Shown piece after piece: positions 12,997-23,568 of a stretch of DNA of 64,000 bases. The notes below the pieces were generated by a model. It made no database searches. It worked only from the letters and a program-made list of their open reading frames with translations, and was not told the DNA's origin. The stretch is from Curtobacterium sp. L6-1. Lineage in GTDB: Bacteria; Actinomycetota; Actinomycetes; Actinomycetales; Microbacteriaceae. The stretch is taken from positions 1,612,001-1,676,000 of the forward strand of contig NZ_CP076544.1 in assembly GCF_018885305.1 (NCBI RefSeq). Reading direction: 5' to 3'. A program made the translations under genes and the position numbers. Numbering within the stretch: position 1 is the first letter of the stretch; every line of letters begins with the position of its first letter.

Positions 12997-13917
12997 TCAG
13001 GAGCCGGCGGGCAGCAGCCGGGCGAAGTGGTGCGCGGCTGGGAACATCGGGATGACGTCGACCGGCTCGCCGGGGTGCGGGGCCTGCAGGACGAGTCCGT
13101 ACCCGAGGTACAGCCCGACGTGGTCGCCGTTGTCGTACACGACGAGGTCGCCGGCCTTCGCCTCGGACTCCGGGATCGTCGTCGCGACCGCGTCCTGTGT
13201 GGGGACGTAGTGGTCCAGCTGGATGCCGACGGCCTGGTACGCGACCATCGTCAGGCCGGAGCAGTCGATGCCGGTGTGGCTCGCACCGCCCTCGACGTAC
13301 GGGTCGCCGAGGTACTGCAGGGCGGTCTGCACGATCGTCGCCCGGTCGCCGCCGGCCGAGAGCACCTCGGACAGGGCCGCCTGGGTCTCCCCGACCGTCG
13401 CCCCGCCGCTGACGACCAGGGTCGGGTACGACACGATCGAGGTGGTGCCTCGGTCGGTCACCGGCACCCGGACCCCGCGCGCGACGGTGAAGGTCTGGGC
13501 CTGCCCGCCGGCGCTCGCGGTCGTCGTGGCACTGGTGGCCGTGTCGACCGGAGCCGCCTCGGCCGGGATCGACAGCGTCAGGCTGGACGTCACGGCGAGG
13601 GCCGGGGCGATGAGGAGCGCGGCACGCTGCATGGTCGCGGTACGCCGGACGTGCCGGGGGTCCTTCGCCCCCCCGGTGCGGACGGCCGTGGGGAGGACCG
13701 GTCCAGCGGCTGTCGCCAGCGCAGCCCGGTGCTGGGGCATCGCGATGACCCGGGCGGGCTTGCGGTGCTCGACGTAGGTGGACCGGGCGACCAGCGGTGC
13801 CGCTGCCGGACGACGGACCCGCGGCCGGAGTGGAGCGTCCGGTGCGGTGTCGGCTCGACGGACCGGGGTGTCGGTCGGTCGGCGGTCGTCGGCTGCTGAC
13901 AGGGCGTGGCGTCCCAT
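12997..13917 (-). CDS. NlpC/P60 (C40) family peptidoglycan peptidase
   Basis: The 306-aa protein has a C-terminal NlpC/P60 domain (about 190-306) with catalytic Cys219 in TGIDCSGLT and His266 in YDNGDHVGLY, and ALQYLGDPYVEGG before it. These enzymes cleave gamma-D-glutamyl-meso-DAP-type or equivalent peptide bonds in the wall. A hydrophobic signal segment (AALLIAPALAV) is at about 99-111, ending in PAEAAP. It is preceded by about 95 polar, Arg/Pro-rich residues. The start at 13917 (MGRHALSAADD) has a good ribosome site (GGAAGGA). An alternative ATG at residue 96 would give a classical short signal peptide but lacks an obvious ribosome site. Single gene; the 245 bp upstream hold no riboswitch I can recognise. 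Confidence 0.9.
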   Translation of the reverse strand: MGRHALSAADDRRPTDTPVRRADTAPDAPLRPRVRRPAAAPLVARSTYVEHRKPARVIAMPQHRAALATAAGPVLPTAVRTGGAKDPRHVRRTATMQRAALLIAPALAVTSSLTLSIPAEAAPVDTATSATTTASAGGQAQTFTVARGVRVPVTDRGTTSIVSYPTLVVSGGATVGETQAALSEVLSAGGDRATIVQTALQYLGDPYVEGGASHTGIDCSGLTMVAYQAVGIQLDHYVPTQDAVATTIPESEAKAGDLVVYDNGDHVGLYLGYGLVLQAPHPGEPVDVIPMFPAAHHFARLLPAGS

Positions 13918-14161
13918 GGTTCCTTCCGGGTCCGGACCACCGGGGGCGCCGTCGCGATCCCTGCGCGACGAGGCCGGACTCCGGTGACTCGCGCAGATAA
14001 CGTATTGGTCACGAACCTGGTCCTCCCTGGAGAACCCGGCCCGCTTCCTGCGGTGCGTCACAGATCCCGCTCGACGCCGCCACGACCGACACCCTGCTCC
14101 GCCGCACAGGGAGCCCCTGACGGACGGCCCGTCGCCCCCAACCGCGCGTGGTTCGCCGCCC

Positions 14162-14905
14162 TCAGCCGTGCGCGGCCCGCGTGGGCGGCGGGGCGGTGGT
14201 GAGGCGGGCCTCCCGGTCGGTCGCGAGCGCGGTCAGGCGCGACGCGAGCGCGACCACCGACGGATCCGGCCGGGTACCGGCGCCCGCCGACAGCGTGCCG
14301 GGGACCGGGTCGCCGGCGCGGACCGCGAGGGGCAGGACGCCCGCCCAGACCGCGTGGTCCTCACCGTCGTCCGATGCCTCGCCGACGCCGGCCGCGCGCA
14401 CCTTGACGCTCGCGGCGTCGAGCGGGAGCTGCAGGACCTGGGTCGCGCGGACCTCCTTGTCCGTCATCTCGCGCACCTCGCTCCGGCGGCCCGGCATGAG
14501 GTGGTCGGCGACCTGGCGGAGCGCCTCGGCCCGCTGCTCGACGGGGACCACGGTGGCGCGGCCGACGACCATCGCGCTGCGGTAGTTCGCCGAGCTGTCG
14601 AAGGTGGAGCGGGCGAAGACGATACCGTCGAGGTGCGTGACCGTGGCGCTGACCGGGACCCCGTCCGCGCCGGCGTCGAGGAACAGGCCGCCTCCGGTCG
14701 AGCCGTGCAGGAGCAGGACCGGCCCCGTGCCGAGGTCGCCGACGCCGTAGAGGAAGGGCAGGACGACCGGGAAGCCGTCGCGGACCATGCCGACGTGGGC
14801 GACGACCCCCTCGGCCAGGACCTGGCGGAGGACCTGCGGATCGGTCTGCTGGCGCTCGCGGATCCGGCGGACGGTGAGGGACGGGAGGGCGTCGGGAGTG
14901 GGCAT
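14162..14905 (-). CDS. Pyridoxamine 5'-phosphate oxidase-fold (PPOX/NimA-like) flavoprotein
   Basis: The 247-aa protein starts MPTPDALPSLTVRRIRERQQ. The split-barrel FMN-binding fold is suggested by GVVAHVGMVRDGFPVVLPFLYG, LLLHGSTGGGLF, VSATVTHLDGIVFARS and the NYRSAMVVGRAT segment, all typical of the PPOX/NimA subgroup. It probably binds a flavin or F420; the substrate is unknown. It is divergent, 57 bp away, from a MocR/PdxR-type regulator that itself uses pyridoxal phosphate. That arrangement is common for such flavoproteins and suggests control by a B6 vitamer or an amine. Confidence 0.85.
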   Translation of the reverse strand: MPTPDALPSLTVRRIRERQQTDPQVLRQVLAEGVVAHVGMVRDGFPVVLPFLYGVGDLGTGPVLLLHGSTGGGLFLDAGADGVPVSATVTHLDGIVFARSTFDSSANYRSAMVVGRATVVPVEQRAEALRQVADHLMPGRRSEVREMTDKEVRATQVLQLPLDAASVKVRAAGVGEASDDGEDHAVWAGVLPLAVRAGDPVPGTLSAGAGTRPDPSVVALASRLTALATDREARLTTAPPPTRAAHG

Positions 14906-14962
14906 GCTCCGACGCTAGGGTCGGCACTGGATCAGTACGTAGACCAGATCGGGGCGCACGGG

Positions 14963-16591
<1,629 letters not shown>

Positions 16592-16651
16592 TCCGTCGTC
16601 GTCAGCGGCGTCCCGCGGACGGGCGTCGACGGCGCCCCTGTCGGTCGGACC

Positions 16652-16825
16652 TCAGCGGCGCGGGCCGCGTTCCGACGCGGTCCGGCCGGCGCGCCACACG
16701 TCGGCGAGCGACGGGACCGGCGAGTCAGCCGGGGCTGCCCACCCACGACGGGCCGCCTTGCGGGCGGAGCGGTAGGTGGTCACGTGGATCGGGTCCACGT
16801 CCTGGTTCGATTCGTACTTCGTCAT
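16652..16825 (-). CDS. Small hypothetical protein (57 aa)
   Basis: Starts MTKYESNQDVDPIHVTTYRS with a good ribosome site (AGGGAGCA) eight bases upstream. It is a basic, Arg-rich soluble protein (SARKAARRGW, RAGRTASERGPRR) with no membrane segment or recognised motif. The composition and position suggest a real short gene rather than noise. It lies between the MocR gene end and rimK and shares no operon with either by spacing. Confidence 0.6.
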   Translation of the reverse strand: MTKYESNQDVDPIHVTTYRSARKAARRGWAAPADSPVPSLADVWRAGRTASERGPRR

Positions 16826-17021
16826 GGCGTGCTCCCTGTTCACGGCGCCCACCGTCCGGTGCGCCGACCCTCGCCGGGACGGATCACGGACACAGGACGC
16901 GAGACGAACTCTCTTCTCCTGCGACGGTACGCGGCACGGACGTGCGACGAACGGTCGACGGCACGAGCCCGCGTCATCCGGACGTGTCGGGCACCGGGCG
17001 CGGCGGAGGTCCGGGTCCGGG

Positions 17022-18212
17022 TCAGCTGTCCGGCAGTGCGGCCGTCGGGAGCTTGCGGAGCTTGGTCCGCCGACGTCGACGGTCCGGGATCATCGACCGC
17101 ATCTCCTCGAGCTTGCCGAAGCAGAGCAGGCGGTCGCCCGGCTCGAGCGCGACACCGCTGCGCGGGTTCGGGATCACGGACGTCCCGCGGTGCAGGGTCA
17201 GGACGGTGATGTCGCGGTCCCACAGGCCCGAGTCCTTGATGGTCTTGCCGACGAGGTCTGCGTTCGTGTGCACGAGCAGCTCGGCGACGCCGTACCCGGT
17301 CGAGACGCTGAGGCGCTGGCGGACGTCGATCTCCGGGAACGCCACCTGGTTCGCGATGAAGTCGATGACCGCGCCGGCCACGTCGAGCCCGGTCGCGCGT
17401 TCGATCCCCTCGAGGCCCGGGGACGAGTTGACCTCCATGACGAGCGGCCCGTCGTTGCCCTCGAGCATGTCGACGCCGGCGACGCGGAGTCCCATGATCT
17501 GGGCGGAGCGGACCGCCGCCTCCTCGTACTCCGGCGTGAGCGTGACCTGCTCGACGGTGCCGCCGCGGTGCACGTTCGACCGGAACTCGTCGCCCGAGGC
17601 CGACCGGCGCATCGCGGCGACGACCCGGTCCCCCACGACGAGCGCGCGGATGTCCTTGCCGCGGCTCTCCGAGATGAAGCTCTGGATGAGGACGTTCTGC
17701 TTCGTCGAGTGCAGCGTCTCGACGATCGACTCGGCGACCTTGGCCTCGGGCGCCAGGATCACGCCGATGCCCTGCGTGCCCTCGAGGAGCTTGATGACCA
17801 CCGGTGCGCCACCCACCCGTTCGATCGCTCCGCGGACGTCGGCCCGGCTGCTGACGAACGTGGTCGCGGGCATGCCGATGTCGTGCCGGGACAGGATCTG
17901 GTTGGCGCGCAGCTTGTCCCGGGAGTTCGTGATGCCGTTCGCGGTGTTCGGCGTGTACACGTCCATCTGTTCGAACTGTCGGACGACCGCGGTGCCGTAG
18001 TACGTGATCGAGTTCCCGATCCGCGGCAGCACGGCGTCGTAGTCGGACAAGAGCTTGCCGCGGTAGAGCAGGTCGGGCTGTTCGCCGGTGAGGTCGATCG
18101 CGAAGCGCAGGGTGTTGAGCACCTTGACGGTGTGTCCGCGTTCCTCCGCGGCGGTGCGGAGGCGCTGGGTCGAGTACGCGTGCGGAGCGCGCGACAGGAT
18201 GGCGAGTTTCAT
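17022..18212 (-). CDS. rimK: RimK-type alpha-L-glutamate ligase with C-terminal RCK_C/TrkA_C domain
   Basis: The 396-aa protein begins MKLAILSRAPHAYSTQRLR. Residues 1-300 match RimK: YRGKLLSDYDAVLPRIGNS, an ATP-grasp core with VIKLLEGTQGIGV, and the metal-binding VMEVNSSPGLEGIE. RimK adds glutamates to the C-terminus of ribosomal protein S6. Unlike E. coli RimK (300 aa), about 85 extra residues form an RCK_C/TrkA_C-like domain (TNADLVGKTIKDSGLW, LEPGDRLLCFG). The divergent neighbour, 18 bp away, is a RimB-like protease that trims the same glutamate tails in Pseudomonas, so the two probably form one S6-modification unit. Confidence 0.9.
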   Translation of the reverse strand: MKLAILSRAPHAYSTQRLRTAAEERGHTVKVLNTLRFAIDLTGEQPDLLYRGKLLSDYDAVLPRIGNSITYYGTAVVRQFEQMDVYTPNTANGITNSRDKLRANQILSRHDIGMPATTFVSSRADVRGAIERVGGAPVVIKLLEGTQGIGVILAPEAKVAESIVETLHSTKQNVLIQSFISESRGKDIRALVVGDRVVAAMRRSASGDEFRSNVHRGGTVEQVTLTPEYEEAAVRSAQIMGLRVAGVDMLEGNDGPLVMEVNSSPGLEGIERATGLDVAGAVIDFIANQVAFPEIDVRQRLSVSTGYGVAELLVHTNADLVGKTIKDSGLWDRDITVLTLHRGTSVIPNPRSGVALEPGDRLLCFGKLEEMRSMIPDRRRRRTKLRKLPTAALPDS

Positions 18213-18230
18213 CACTGCCAAGATAGGGGC

Positions 18231-18722
18231 ATGGCCGAGCGATCGAAGAGCGGGGCGTCCGCGTCCCGGGTACCGATCGTCGCCGGGTGGCGCGAGTGGG
18301 CGGCGCTGCCGGACATCGGCATCCCGTGGATCAAGGTGAAGCTCGACACCGGTGCCCGCACCTCGGCCCTGCACGCCTTCGACGTGGAGGAGCTGCCCGG
18401 CGGCCGCGTCCGGTTCTCGGTGCACCCATGGCAGGACTCCGACGTCGACCCGCAGACCGTCGAGTGCGCCGTGCACGACCGCCGGGTGATCCGCAGTTCG
18501 AGCGGCCACACCCAGGAGCGCATCGTCGTCCTCATGTCCATCGAGCTCGGCGGGCGGACGGTCCTGGCCGAGGTCACGCTGAGCAACCGCGACCAGATGG
18601 GCTTCCGGATGCTCGTCGGGCGCGAGGCCCTGCGTCAGGGGTTCGTCGTCGACCCAGCACGGTCGTTCATGGCGGGCCGGGCGCCGAAGGCGGTCCGGCG
18701 CCGGAACCGCGGCCGGAGCTGA
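18231..18722 (+). CDS. rimB: RimB-like retropepsin-fold protease (ATP-dependent zinc protease family)
   Basis: The 163-aa protein starts MAERSKSGASASRVPIVAGW. The catalytic aspartate motif is DTGARTSALHA (residues 39-49), and FRMLVGREALRQGFVVDP is the conserved C-terminal core of the family (PF05618). In Pseudomonas, RimB cleaves poly-glutamate added by RimK to S6. The divergent rimK 18 bp away supports that role here; the shared 18-bp spacer means the two promoters must overlap the opposite coding regions. It ends at a hairpin terminator (18751-18794). Confidence 0.85.
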   Translation: MAERSKSGASASRVPIVAGWREWAALPDIGIPWIKVKLDTGARTSALHAFDVEELPGGRVRFSVHPWQDSDVDPQTVECAVHDRRVIRSSSGHTQERIVVLMSIELGGRTVLAEVTLSNRDQMGFRMLVGREALRQGFVVDPARSFMAGRAPKAVRRRNRGRS

Positions 18723-18750
18723 CGCGCCGCCTCCGAGCAGCGACCTGGGA

Positions 18751-18794
18751 CGGACGGGAGGCCCGTGGCGGGGCCGCCACGGGCCTCCCGTCCG
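18751..18794. terminator. Bidirectional terminator, palindromic family copy 5
   Basis: Twenty-base perfect arms (18751-18770; 18775-18794, core GACGGGAGGCCCGTGGCG) enclose a GGGC loop. It lies after rimB and before the convergent SDR remnant and CPBP-like gene. Confidence 0.85.
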
Positions 18795-18831
18795 TCGTCG
18801 GTACGGCCGGTCACGCCCCCGCGAGCACCGG

Positions 18832-18957
18832 CTACCGGTCGACGACCGGCGCACCGAGCGTGGCGCGCACCTGACGGGTGAGCTCGTCGGCGAGCACCTC
18901 GTGCGCCCCGGCGACGACTCCGTCCCAGACCGCACGCACCACGTCCGCGGCCGTCAC
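18832..18957 (-). pseudogene. Remnant of the C-terminus of an SDR gene
   Basis: The minus strand encodes about 41 residues ending at a TAG (18832-18834): DVVRAVWDGVVAGAHEVLAD followed by ELTRQVRATLGAP. This aligns plainly with the C-terminus of the intact SDR at 56768-57508 (DVVRSAYDQIEAGALEVLAD, ERSRQVRAALALP). No SDR catalytic core lies upstream in any frame; the frame runs instead into the antisense of nothing recognisable within the CPBP-like gene. It is most simply the tail left after a deletion that joined the CPBP-like gene to it. The two overlap by a few bases at the CPBP stop. Confidence 0.7.
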
Positions 18958-19688
18958 CACCAGCCGAGGACGACGACCGCCGAGAGGCTGAACACCAGGT
19001 ACGCGAGCACGGCCCCGCCGACGCGACCGGTCAGGGCGACGAGCGATCCACAGAGGACCCCGAAGGTCGTGTACACGACACCGCTCAGGACCAGGTCGGA
19101 GGGCGTCGGCGCCACGACCGTGCGTCGGACCACGATCTGCAGGAGGGCGTAGAGGAGCGCCGGCGCGAGCACCGCGGCGAACCACCGTGGTGCCGGCAGC
19201 AGCCGGGCGAGTCGGCGCTGGAGGAGCCCCTGGAAGACGACCGCGCTGAGCACCGGGCTGACGAGGAGGAGGCCGACGAACCCGACCACGACCGCGACGG
19301 TCTGCTCCGCCGTCAGCACCAGTGGCGGTGTCCCGGCGCTCGACCACGGGCCCGGCAGCGCCCGGGCGAGGACGCTCTCGAGCGTGCGGCAGACCATGAC
19401 GATGCCGACGGCGGCGACGACCTCGCGCCCGCCGACCCGGAGGGACCCGAGCGTCGGGCGGGGACGGGCCCGCCGAAGCACCCAGCAGGCCGCGAGGACG
19501 TACGGCACCCAGACGGGCAGGAACCGGCGCGCGACCATGAGCATCGCCGGTGTCCCGGTGTCGACCGGGAACGCCGCCACCGCGAGGGTCCCAACCACGG
19601 CGAGCACGACGGCACCCGCCAGGACGACGGCATCGCGGCGTGCGGACCCCGCACCGACCGCGGGTGCACCGCCGTCGTCGCTGCTCAC
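18954..19688 (-). CDS. CPBP-like polytopic membrane protein, catalytic glutamates missing
   Basis: The 244-aa protein starts (GTG) with SSDDGGAPAVGAGSARR followed by about seven hydrophobic segments. The segment SPVLSAVVFQGLLQRRLARL corresponds to motif 1 of CPBP/Abi intramembrane proteases, where EExxxR is normal, but the paired Glu are replaced (SAVVFQ). Without them proteolysis is unlikely, so it may be a non-catalytic member or a general membrane protein. Divergent from rbsR with 172 bp between; it ends in the SDR remnant. Confidence 0.6.
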   Translation of the reverse strand: MSSDDGGAPAVGAGSARRDAVVLAGAVVLAVVGTLAVAAFPVDTGTPAMLMVARRFLPVWVPYVLAACWVLRRARPRPTLGSLRVGGREVVAAVGIVMVCRTLESVLARALPGPWSSAGTPPLVLTAEQTVAVVVGFVGLLLVSPVLSAVVFQGLLQRRLARLLPAPRWFAAVLAPALLYALLQIVVRRTVVAPTPSDLVLSGVVYTTFGVLCGSLVALTGRVGGAVLAYLVFSLSAVVVLGWW

Positions 19689-19774
19689 CCCGCGAGCGTA
19701 GGGCGGAGCGCGGGCCGGGCGCAGGCCCTCGTCCGGGGCGCACGCCGAGGGCCCGTCCGGTTCGTCGAGACCGC

Positions 19775-19802
19775 TTGACACGGCCACCGCCCGCTGTCTA
19801 CT
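19775..19802 (+). promoter_or_regulatory. Promoter of the ribose operon
   Basis: TTGACA (19775-19780), 16 bp, then TCTACT (19797-19802). Transcription would start near 19809, inside the left half of the 32-bp palindrome, so a repressor bound there would block initiation. Confidence 0.75.
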
Positions 19803-19804
19803 GT

Positions 19805-19836
19805 CGTGGAATCGATTCCATGGAATCGATTCCACG
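19805..19836. promoter_or_regulatory. 32-bp perfect palindromic operator for the LacI-type regulator
   Basis: Two abutting copies of the 14-bp palindrome TGGAATCGATTCCA (19807-19820; 19821-19834) form one larger perfect palindrome of 32 bp. The GAATCGATTC core with a central CpG is a typical LacI/RbsR-family operator shape. It overlaps the predicted start of the rbs transcript and ends 24 bp before the rbsR start codon, indicating autoregulated repression. Confidence 0.85.
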
Positions 19837-19860
19837 TCTCGCCCAACGGAGTGCTCACCG

Positions 19861-20919
19861 ATGAACGCCGTCACCATCAAGGACGTCGCCGCTCGCGCCG
19901 GCGTCTCCGCAGCGACGGCCTCCCGCGTGCTCTCCGGGAACGCCGCGACGTCCGAGGACTCCCGCCGCGCGGTCGAGCAGGCCGCGAAGGACCTCGACTT
20001 CCGCCCGAACCTGCAGGCCCGCGCGCTCCGCTCCACCCGCAGCGAAACCATCGGGCTCCTGGTCTCCGACGTCCGGAACCCGTTCTTCGCGGACCTCGCA
20101 CACACGGTCGAGCAGGCCGCCCTCGCCGAGGGGTACGTCACGCTGCTCGGCAACGCGAACGAGCGCGCCGACCAGCAGAACCGGTACCTCGACACGCTCA
20201 TCGCCCGCCGGGTGGACGGGGTGATCGTCGCTCCCCAGGGCGACGACACCGGCACGGTGCAGCAGCTCGTCGACCGCGAGGTCCCCACCGTCTTCGTCGA
20301 CCGCGTCATCCCGGGCATCGACGTCCCGAGCGTCACCACCGACAGCAGCACCGGCATCCGGCAGACGGTCGAGCACCTCGCCGCCCTCGGCCACACCCGC
20401 ATCGGGTACATCGCCGGTCCGCAGAGCGTCTCCACCGGTCGGGAGCGGTTCGACGCCTACCGTGAGGCCGTCGCCGCGGCCGGTCTCAGCGAGGACCCCG
20501 AGCTCGTCGTGTTCGGCGACTTCCAGGCCGCATCCGGGTCCGCGGGCGTCACGACGCTGCTCGCCCTCGACGACCCGCCCACCGCGATCTTCGCCGCCGA
20601 CAGCCTGATGGCCGTCGGCGCGATCGGGATCCTCGGTCGCCTCGGGATGCGCGTCGGCGAGGACATCGCCCTCGTCGCCTTCGACGACATCGAGTGGTTC
20701 TCGCTGCTCGACCCCGCACTGTCCGTCGTCGCGCACAGCGTCGAGGACATGGGCCGCGTCGCGGTCGACCTGCTCCGTGACGTCATCGCCGGTGGCACCC
20801 CGCGGTCGGTGCGCCTGCCGAGCGAGCTCATCGTCCGCGCCTCCTCGGCCACCCCCATCCGTTCCCGACGACGGGCCGCACCGCCGCGCCCCGCCGACCA
20901 GCAGCACCCGGAGCACTGA
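19861..20919 (+). CDS. rbsR: LacI-family repressor of the ribose operon
   Basis: The 352-aa protein has the LacI helix-turn-helix at residues 4-26 (VTIKDVAARAGVSAATASRV) with hinge RALRSTRSETIGLLVSDVRN, followed by a periplasmic-binding-protein-like effector domain (NPFFADLAHTVEQ, IAFDD-type VAFDDIEWFSLLDP). The C-terminal 20 residues are basic and Pro-rich. It is the first gene of rbsRACBKD, with a perfect operator in its own leader, so it most likely represses the operon until ribose binds. The rbsA ATG follows its stop codon after one base. Confidence 0.93.
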   Translation: MNAVTIKDVAARAGVSAATASRVLSGNAATSEDSRRAVEQAAKDLDFRPNLQARALRSTRSETIGLLVSDVRNPFFADLAHTVEQAALAEGYVTLLGNANERADQQNRYLDTLIARRVDGVIVAPQGDDTGTVQQLVDREVPTVFVDRVIPGIDVPSVTTDSSTGIRQTVEHLAALGHTRIGYIAGPQSVSTGRERFDAYREAVAAAGLSEDPELVVFGDFQAASGSAGVTTLLALDDPPTAIFAADSLMAVGAIGILGRLGMRVGEDIALVAFDDIEWFSLLDPALSVVAHSVEDMGRVAVDLLRDVIAGGTPRSVRLPSELIVRASSATPIRSRRRAAPPRPADQQHPEH

Positions 20920-20920
20920 C

Positions 20921-22447
<1,527 letters not shown>

Positions 22448-22546
22448 CCCGCACCGCCTCCGCCTCGCCTCGCCTCCGCACGGCCCGTCGGCCGTCCCTC
22501 CCCTTCCCCGCGTACAGCGCAGTACCCACCAGAAAGCACCCCTCGC

Positions 22547-23518
22547 ATGTCATCGACCACCGTGCAGCGATCCTCGCGGTCCTCCTCGTTCACGACGTTC
22601 CTCGCGAACAACGGCGCCCTCGTCGGCCTCGTCGTGCTCTGCATCGCGCTCTTCATCGCGACGCCCGACTTCCTCACCGGCCGCAACCTGCTCAACATCG
22701 GCATCCAGGTGTCGACGGTCGCGGTGCTCGCGTTCGGCGTCACGTTCGTCATCGTCGCCGGCGGGATCGACCTGTCCGTCGGCTCGGTCGCCGCCCTGTC
22801 CGCCATGGTCTCCGGATGGTTCTTCGCCAGTGCCGGGCTGCCCGGCTGGATCGCCCTGGTCGGCGGGCTCGTCGCGGGACTCGCCACCGGCGTCGTGAAC
22901 GGCCTGGCGAGCGCCTACGGCAAGCTGCCGTCCTTCATCGCGACGCTCGCCATGCTCAGCGTCGCCCGCGGCCTGACCCTGGTGCTCTCCGACGGCAAGC
23001 CGGTCCCGACCTCCCCGCAGGTGTCGTTCCTCGGCAGTGACATCGGCCCGGTGCCGGTGCCGATCATCGTCCTGGTGCTCGCCGCCCTCGTCGCGTCGTT
23101 CATCCTCAACCGCACCGTCATCGGCCGCAGCATGTACGCCGTCGGCGGCAACGCCGAAGCCGCACGCCTGTCGGGCCTGCCGGTCAAGCGCATCGTCGTC
23201 GTCGTGTTCGGGCTCTCCGGTCTGTTCGCCGCGCTGGCCGGCCTGCTGCTCGCCGGCCGTCTCGACTCCGCCCAGCCCCAGGCGGCCAGCGGGTACGAGC
23301 TCGACGCGATCGCCTCGGTCGTCATCGGCGGTGCCTCGCTCGCCGGTGGTGTCGGCCGCATCTCCGGCACCTTCATCGGCGCGCTCGTCCTCGTCGTGAT
23401 CCGCAACGGACTCAACCTGCTCAACGTCAGCTCCTTCTGGCAGCAGGTCGTCATCGGCCTCGTCATCGCGGTCGCGGTCGGGTTCGACGTCCTCCGTCGC
23501 AAGACGCGCAGCAGCTGA
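22547..23518 (+). CDS. rbsC: Ribose ABC transporter permease
   Basis: The 323-aa polytopic membrane protein begins MSSTTVQRSSRSSSFTTFLA. It has about eight to ten hydrophobic segments and the BPD_transp_2 family marks: GGIDLSVGS, GRSMYAVGGNAEAARLSGLP and SVVIGGASLAGGVGRISGT. It forms the membrane channel with RbsA and RbsB. The ribosome site (AGAAAG, 13 bases before the ATG) is weak, so translation may be lower than for rbsA. A 50-bp gap precedes rbsB. Confidence 0.95.
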   Translation: MSSTTVQRSSRSSSFTTFLANNGALVGLVVLCIALFIATPDFLTGRNLLNIGIQVSTVAVLAFGVTFVIVAGGIDLSVGSVAALSAMVSGWFFASAGLPGWIALVGGLVAGLATGVVNGLASAYGKLPSFIATLAMLSVARGLTLVLSDGKPVPTSPQVSFLGSDIGPVPVPIIVLVLAALVASFILNRTVIGRSMYAVGGNAEAARLSGLPVKRIVVVVFGLSGLFAALAGLLLAGRLDSAQPQAASGYELDAIASVVIGGASLAGGVGRISGTFIGALVLVVIRNGLNLLNVSSFWQQVVIGLVIAVAVGFDVLRRKTRSS

Positions 23519-23568
23519 CCCTCCTTCCTCCCCTCCTCCCCCACACCACCAGCACAAAGGAACCAACG

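Noticed and set aside
13918..14161. A possible c-di-AMP (ydaO) riboswitch before the NlpC/P60 gene
   Set aside because: The conserved ydaO blocks (GGGGGACCC, GGGGUGAAUCC, GCCCGAAUCCGUC) are absent on the minus strand; only GC-rich unstructured sequence is seen.
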